Assembly: GCA_947495795.1 (NCBI GenBank)
Contig: CANMAI010000004.1
Location: 186,001 to 250,000, forward strand
DNA from: an uncultured Paracoccaceae bacterium
GTDB taxonomy: Bacteria; Pseudomonadota; Alphaproteobacteria; Rhodobacterales; Rhodobacteraceae
Length of the DNA stretch: 64,000 nucleotides
Reading direction: 5' to 3'
A program made the position numbers and the translations under genes. Each line of letters starts with the position of its first letter. Position 1 is the first letter of the stretch. Below the pieces are notes generated by a model. The model had not been told where the DNA came from. It was given only the letters and a program-made list of their open reading frames with translations, and did not search any database. This document shows, one piece after another, positions 60,984 to 64,000 of the stretch.

Positions 60984-61418
60984 ATGCGGCGCACCTGCGC
61001 TCTGCTCGCCTGCATGCTCTGCCTTCCCGTCGCTGCCAACGCGCAGGAAGGGCCGGAGCAACAGCTCTACGCCTTTGTCACAAGCGCCTATGGCGCGCGG
61101 CTCGCGGAGGTTCGCAAGGGGATTTTCGAGGCGGAGCTTCTCAACGCATGCGGCAGCGAAGAGGCGGCCCGGCTGGCAGATATCATTCTCCCGCTGGAGC
61201 TTCTGGCCCGCAAGTCAATCCTGGATGACGTTGCCGATCTGGAACTCAAAGGGCTTGAGGATGATACCAGGCGCCGCAGCCTCGCCACCCTCTATCTCGA
61301 TGGGTTTGCCTATGTAGATGCCACGCAGCGTCAGGCCGTGCTCACCGCAATCGGCACACCACCTCCGGCCGTGCTCTGCACGGCAACCGAGGCGGTGATG
61401 CCAAAGCTCGAAGAATAA
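60984..61418 (+). CDS. Hypothetical exported protein
   Basis: A 144-residue protein with a signal peptide (MRRTCALLACMLCLPVAANA). The mature part is helical (YAFVTSAYGARLAEVRKGIF, LADIILPLELLARKS) with a few Cys (AELLNACGS and AVLCTATE). It starts directly after the DUF1244 stop, so the three genes probably form an operon. No family is recognised. Confidence 0.7.
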   Translation: MRRTCALLACMLCLPVAANAQEGPEQQLYAFVTSAYGARLAEVRKGIFEAELLNACGSEEAARLADIILPLELLARKSILDDVADLELKGLEDDTRRRSLATLYLDGFAYVDATQRQAVLTAIGTPPPAVLCTATEAVMPKLEE

Positions 61419-61439
61419 GTCGAACCGCGATAAAAGCCC

Positions 61440-62294
61440 TCAGCGCGCCGCTTTCAGGCTCTCCTCGATATAGATCTCGCGCAACCGCCGCGCCATGGGC
61501 CCGGGCGTACCATCGCCCAACACCACGCCATCAATCTCAACCACCGGGCACACAAAGCTGGAAGCCGCGGTCGCAAAAGCCTCCCGCGCCCCCAGCGCCT
61601 CTTCCACGCTAAAGGCCCGTTCTTCCACCCGGATCTGCGCCTCGGCCGCAAATCGCAGCACGGCCGCCCGCGTGATCCCGTGCAGGATCCGGTGCGAAAG
61701 ATCACGCGTCACCAGCGCGCCATCGGCCGTCACGATATAGGCGTTGTTGGAAGTGCCCTCGGTCACCATCCCGTCCTCCACCATCCAGGCATCATCCGCA
61801 CCCTCCGCCCGCGCCGCCATCTTGCACATGGAAGGCGCCAGCAGCTGCACCGTCTTGATATCCCGCCGCCCCCAGCGGATATCCTCAACCGTCACCACCT
61901 TGATGCCGTCGCGCGCCGCCTTGGTATCCCGCAACGGCTTGGCCTGCGTAAACATCACCAGCGAAGGCGTGGCATTCTCGGGATACGCGAAATCCCGGTC
62001 CGCAGCCCCGCGCGTCACCTGCATGTAGATCATTCCCTCATCCACCCCATTCCGCGCCATCAACGCGCGATGGATAGCCTCCAGCTCTGCATCATCGGCG
62101 GGCGAGGCCATGTCCAGCTCCGCAAGCGAGCGCCTGAGCCGCACCATATGCGCGGCAAAATCAATCAGCTTTCCCTCCAGAACGGAGGTCACCTCATACA
62201 CCCCGTCCGCCATCAAAAACCCGCGATCAAAAACGGAAATCCTGGCCTCTTCCTCGGCCAGGTACTCTCCGTTCACATACACAATCCGGCTCAT
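61440..62294 (-). CDS. dat: D-amino acid transaminase (fold IV)
   Basis: PLP enzyme that moves an amino group between D-amino acids and 2-oxo acids. The start at 62294 (MSRIVYVNGEYLAEEEARIS) is preferred to a longer frame. Motifs are VFDRGFLMADGVYEV, the probable PLP Lys in WGRRDIKTVQLLAPSMCKM, and MVTEGTSNNAYIV. 284 residues, normal. It is close to dgcA (63347-62385) and points to D-amino acid metabolism. Confidence 0.9.
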   Translation of the reverse strand: MSRIVYVNGEYLAEEEARISVFDRGFLMADGVYEVTSVLEGKLIDFAAHMVRLRRSLAELDMASPADDAELEAIHRALMARNGVDEGMIYMQVTRGAADRDFAYPENATPSLVMFTQAKPLRDTKAARDGIKVVTVEDIRWGRRDIKTVQLLAPSMCKMAARAEGADDAWMVEDGMVTEGTSNNAYIVTADGALVTRDLSHRILHGITRAAVLRFAAEAQIRVEERAFSVEEALGAREAFATAASSFVCPVVEIDGVVLGDGTPGPMARRLREIYIEESLKAAR

Positions 62295-62384
62295 CTCAAA
62301 ATCTCCCACCAGAAGGGCACGAAGCCCCAGATTTCATCTTTCCCCAAATATCCTCGCCGAAGGCTCCGGGATCCACCCAAGGCG

Positions 62385-63347
62385 CTAACCCCACAAACTC
62401 CGGGCAGGCGGCAACACATCGGAACCTTCAAACCCCAAAGGCGGCACGCGATCCTCCGCCAGCAAAAGCGGTCCATCCAAGTCCACGAATGCAGCCCCTT
62501 CGGCCAAAAGAACGGCAGGCGCCATCGCAAGGCTCGTGCCTACCATGCAGCCCACCATTACAGAAAATCCGGCATGCAGCCCCGCATCCCGCAATGCCAG
62601 GGCCTCCGTCAGCCCACCCGCCTTGTCGAGCTTGACGTTGATCATGTCATATTTACCTGCAAGCCCGGGCAAAGAGGCCCTGTCATGGCAGCTTTCATCC
62701 GCACAGACTGGCAGCACCCGTTCCATATCCGCAAGCGCCTCATCCGCCCCAACCGCAAAGGGTTGCTCTACCATTTCAACGCCCAACTCCACCAATACAG
62801 GTGCAAGCTCGCGGTACATCTCCGCCGTCCAGCCCTCATTGGCATCCACGATGATCCGGGCCTTGGGCGCTCCTCGCCGCACCGCTTCAATCCGGGGCAC
62901 GTCGCCCTCACCGCCAAGCTTTGTCTTCAGCAGGGGCCGCGCCGCCTCCCGCCGGGCCTGCGCCTCCATTGCGTCGGGCGTGCCGAGCGAAAGCGTAAAG
63001 GCCGAAGTCACCCGCTTCGGCGCGGCGATCCCTGCCAAGTCCCAGGCCCGCTTGCCCGCAACCTTCGCTTCCAGATCCCACAAAGCACAATCCACCGCGT
63101 TCCGCGCAGCCCCGGCAGGCAGCGCCTCCTGCAAATCCACCCGCGAAATATCACCTGGCAGCGCCTCAATCGCCGCTGCCACGCTCTCCATGCTCTCACC
63201 ATAGCGCGCATAGGGCACGCACTCCCCGCGCCCTGCAAAGCCATCCCGCTCCACCGTCACCGTCAGCACATCCGCATGCGTCTTGGAACCGCGCGAGATC
63301 GTGAAGACCTCTGCAAGCGCAAACCGCTCTGCCGCCACCCGGATCAT
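62385..63347 (-). CDS. dgcA: DgcA, enolase-superfamily epimerase (dipeptide/N-acyl-glutamate racemase)
   Basis: A 320-residue enzyme of the muconate-lactonising subgroup. The catalytic KxK is in LLKTKLGGEG, metal ligands are in IIVDANEGW, EQPF and CADESCHD, and the second Lys is in INVKLDKAGG. This is the usual sequence of L-Ala-D/L-Glu epimerases. Paired with dgcN it fits the DgcN-DgcA route in which N-acetyl-D-glutamate is racemised. Its start shares a base with the dgcN stop (TGATG). Confidence 0.85.
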   Translation of the reverse strand: MIRVAAERFALAEVFTISRGSKTHADVLTVTVERDGFAGRGECVPYARYGESMESVAAAIEALPGDISRVDLQEALPAGAARNAVDCALWDLEAKVAGKRAWDLAGIAAPKRVTSAFTLSLGTPDAMEAQARREAARPLLKTKLGGEGDVPRIEAVRRGAPKARIIVDANEGWTAEMYRELAPVLVELGVEMVEQPFAVGADEALADMERVLPVCADESCHDRASLPGLAGKYDMINVKLDKAGGLTEALALRDAGLHAGFSVMVGCMVGTSLAMAPAVLLAEGAAFVDLDGPLLLAEDRVPPLGFEGSDVLPPARSLWG

Positions 63348-64000
63348 CAGCGCAGCGCGTCCACAAGGCGGGCCGCACCCTGCCGGAACGGGTCCACCGT
63401 CGGCAGGCCCATCCGCGCCTCCAACCCTTCAAGATACTCCAAAGCCTCAGCTTCTTCCAAGGCCGCCGTGTTCACGGAGATCCCCGCCACATACACATCC
63501 GGGTTCACCACCTGCGCCAGCCTGAGGCCGATATCGCGCAAATCCTCAAGCGAAGGCAGCGTATAGTCCGGCAACCCCCGCATATGCGCCCGCGTCGGCT
63601 CGTGGCTGAGGATCAACGCATCCGGCTGCCCGCCATGCACCAGCGCCATTGTCACGCCGGAATAAGAGGCATGAAAGAGGCTCCCCTGCCCCTCGATCAA
63701 ATCCCAGTGGTCGGCATCATTGTCGGGTGTCAGCACCTCCACCGCCCCCGCCATGAAATCTGCAACCACGGCATCCAAAGGCACGCCCGCCCCGGTAATC
63801 AGGATGCCCGTCTGCCCCGTGGGCCTGAACGTGGCTTTCATGCCCCGGTTCAACATCTCGCGCTCCATCGCGATGCCGGTATACATCTTGCCCACACTGC
63901 AATCCGTGCCAATCGCAAGGCAGCGCTTGCCGCTGCGCTTCTTCCCGTTTGCAATCGGGTAGGGATGCGGCGGAATGCGCACATCATGTAGCATCCGCCC
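63347..64000 (-). CDS. dgcN: DgcN, DUF1611 protein, N-terminus cut by the window edge
   Basis: The frame is open to the right edge, so about one third of the protein lies outside. Visible parts are RCLAIGTDCSVGKMYTGIAM (P-loop-like), FRPTGQTGILITGAGVPLDA, HWDLIEGQGSLFHASYSGVT and LILSHEPTRAHMRGLPDYTL, which are typical of DUF1611 proteins. In marine bacteria a DgcN of this type acetylates D-glutamate before racemisation by DgcA. This role is assigned by family and gene pairing. Confidence 0.85.
   Translation of the reverse strand, partial: GRMLHDVRIPPHPYPIANGKKRSGKRCLAIGTDCSVGKMYTGIAMEREMLNRGMKATFRPTGQTGILITGAGVPLDAVVADFMAGAVEVLTPDNDADHWDLIEGQGSLFHASYSGVTMALVHGGQPDALILSHEPTRAHMRGLPDYTLPSLEDLRDIGLRLAQVVNPDVYVAGISVNTAALEEAEALEYLEGLEARMGLPTVDPFRQGAARLVDALR

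Noticed and set aside
61680-63566. A 628-codon open frame on the plus strand
   Set aside because: It is antisense to dat and dgcA, with His/Arg/Pro-rich translation and no recognisable motif.

Overview
This 64 kb window looks like chromosomal DNA of an alphaproteobacterium of the Rhodobacteraceae/Roseobacter type. The basis is high GC, family-typical proteins (DUF6525, DUF1244, the alphaproteobacterial glutamate-cysteine ligase, the DgcN/DgcA pair, HmuRSTUV with two ExbD genes) and dense operons with ATGA and TGATG overlaps. Organism assignment is inference from gene content; no rRNA is present. Long stretches (about 1-7.9, 18.9-38 and 54-64 kb) share one codon style rich in C-ending codons and hold housekeeping genes. 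The blocks at about 8-18.9 and 38.2-54 kb look different and contain broken genes and insertion-sequence debris, which suggests acquired or rearranged DNA.

Layout. 1-5.1 kb: the end of a locus of large beta-helix proteins (one with a DUF6519 start) and a LysM-like protein, possibly the tail of a contractile-injection or tail-like cluster lying off the left edge. 5.1-7.9 kb: a GNAT acetyltransferase flanked by two imperfect repeats, the peptidoglycan transglycosylase MtgA with a histone-H1-like tail, and a periplasmic rhodanese. 8.0-15.4 kb: a leftward metal-uptake operon (COG0523 GTPase, DUF1826, DUF6525, five-gene Nik/Dpp-type ABC importer, broken EamA gene) with a divergent Rrf2 regulator. 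15.4-18.9 kb: a graveyard with integrase, class II photolyase and transposase fragments around an intact cryptochrome/photolyase. 19-24 kb: plsY, a DUF805 protein, a GbsR/MarR-type regulator with a palindromic operator driving three related small membrane proteins plus a fourth, and an orphan DUF4123 protein. 24-36 kb: gshA, then gltD and gltB separated by seven small overlapping genes for exported proteins, GFA proteins and a hydrolase.

36-38 kb: uppP, an NDUFA9-like reductase and tRNA-Leu(CAG). Next to the tRNA lies an aromatic-acid module (CoA ligase, salicylyl-CoA-5-hydroxylase-like monooxygenase, gentisate 1,2-dioxygenase, IclR regulator). Its last gene, a fumarylpyruvate-hydrolase-like gene, is wrecked and carries a 102-bp MITE-like insertion. 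44-53.5 kb: a complete haem-uptake locus, exbB-exbD-exbD-tonB converging on hmuRSTUV. One ExbD has Asn in place of the key membrane Asp.

54-64 kb: rpmI-rplT, a bacteriophytochrome with its haem oxygenase, pyruvate kinase, an N-formylglutamate amidohydrolase family gene with DUF1244, and a D-amino-acid module (D-amino acid transaminase, DgcA, DgcN cut by the right edge). Functional links: haem import could feed the haem oxygenase that makes biliverdin for the phytochrome; gltBD and gshA use glutamate; and the dgcN-dgcA-dat set would return D-glutamate to the L-glutamate pool.
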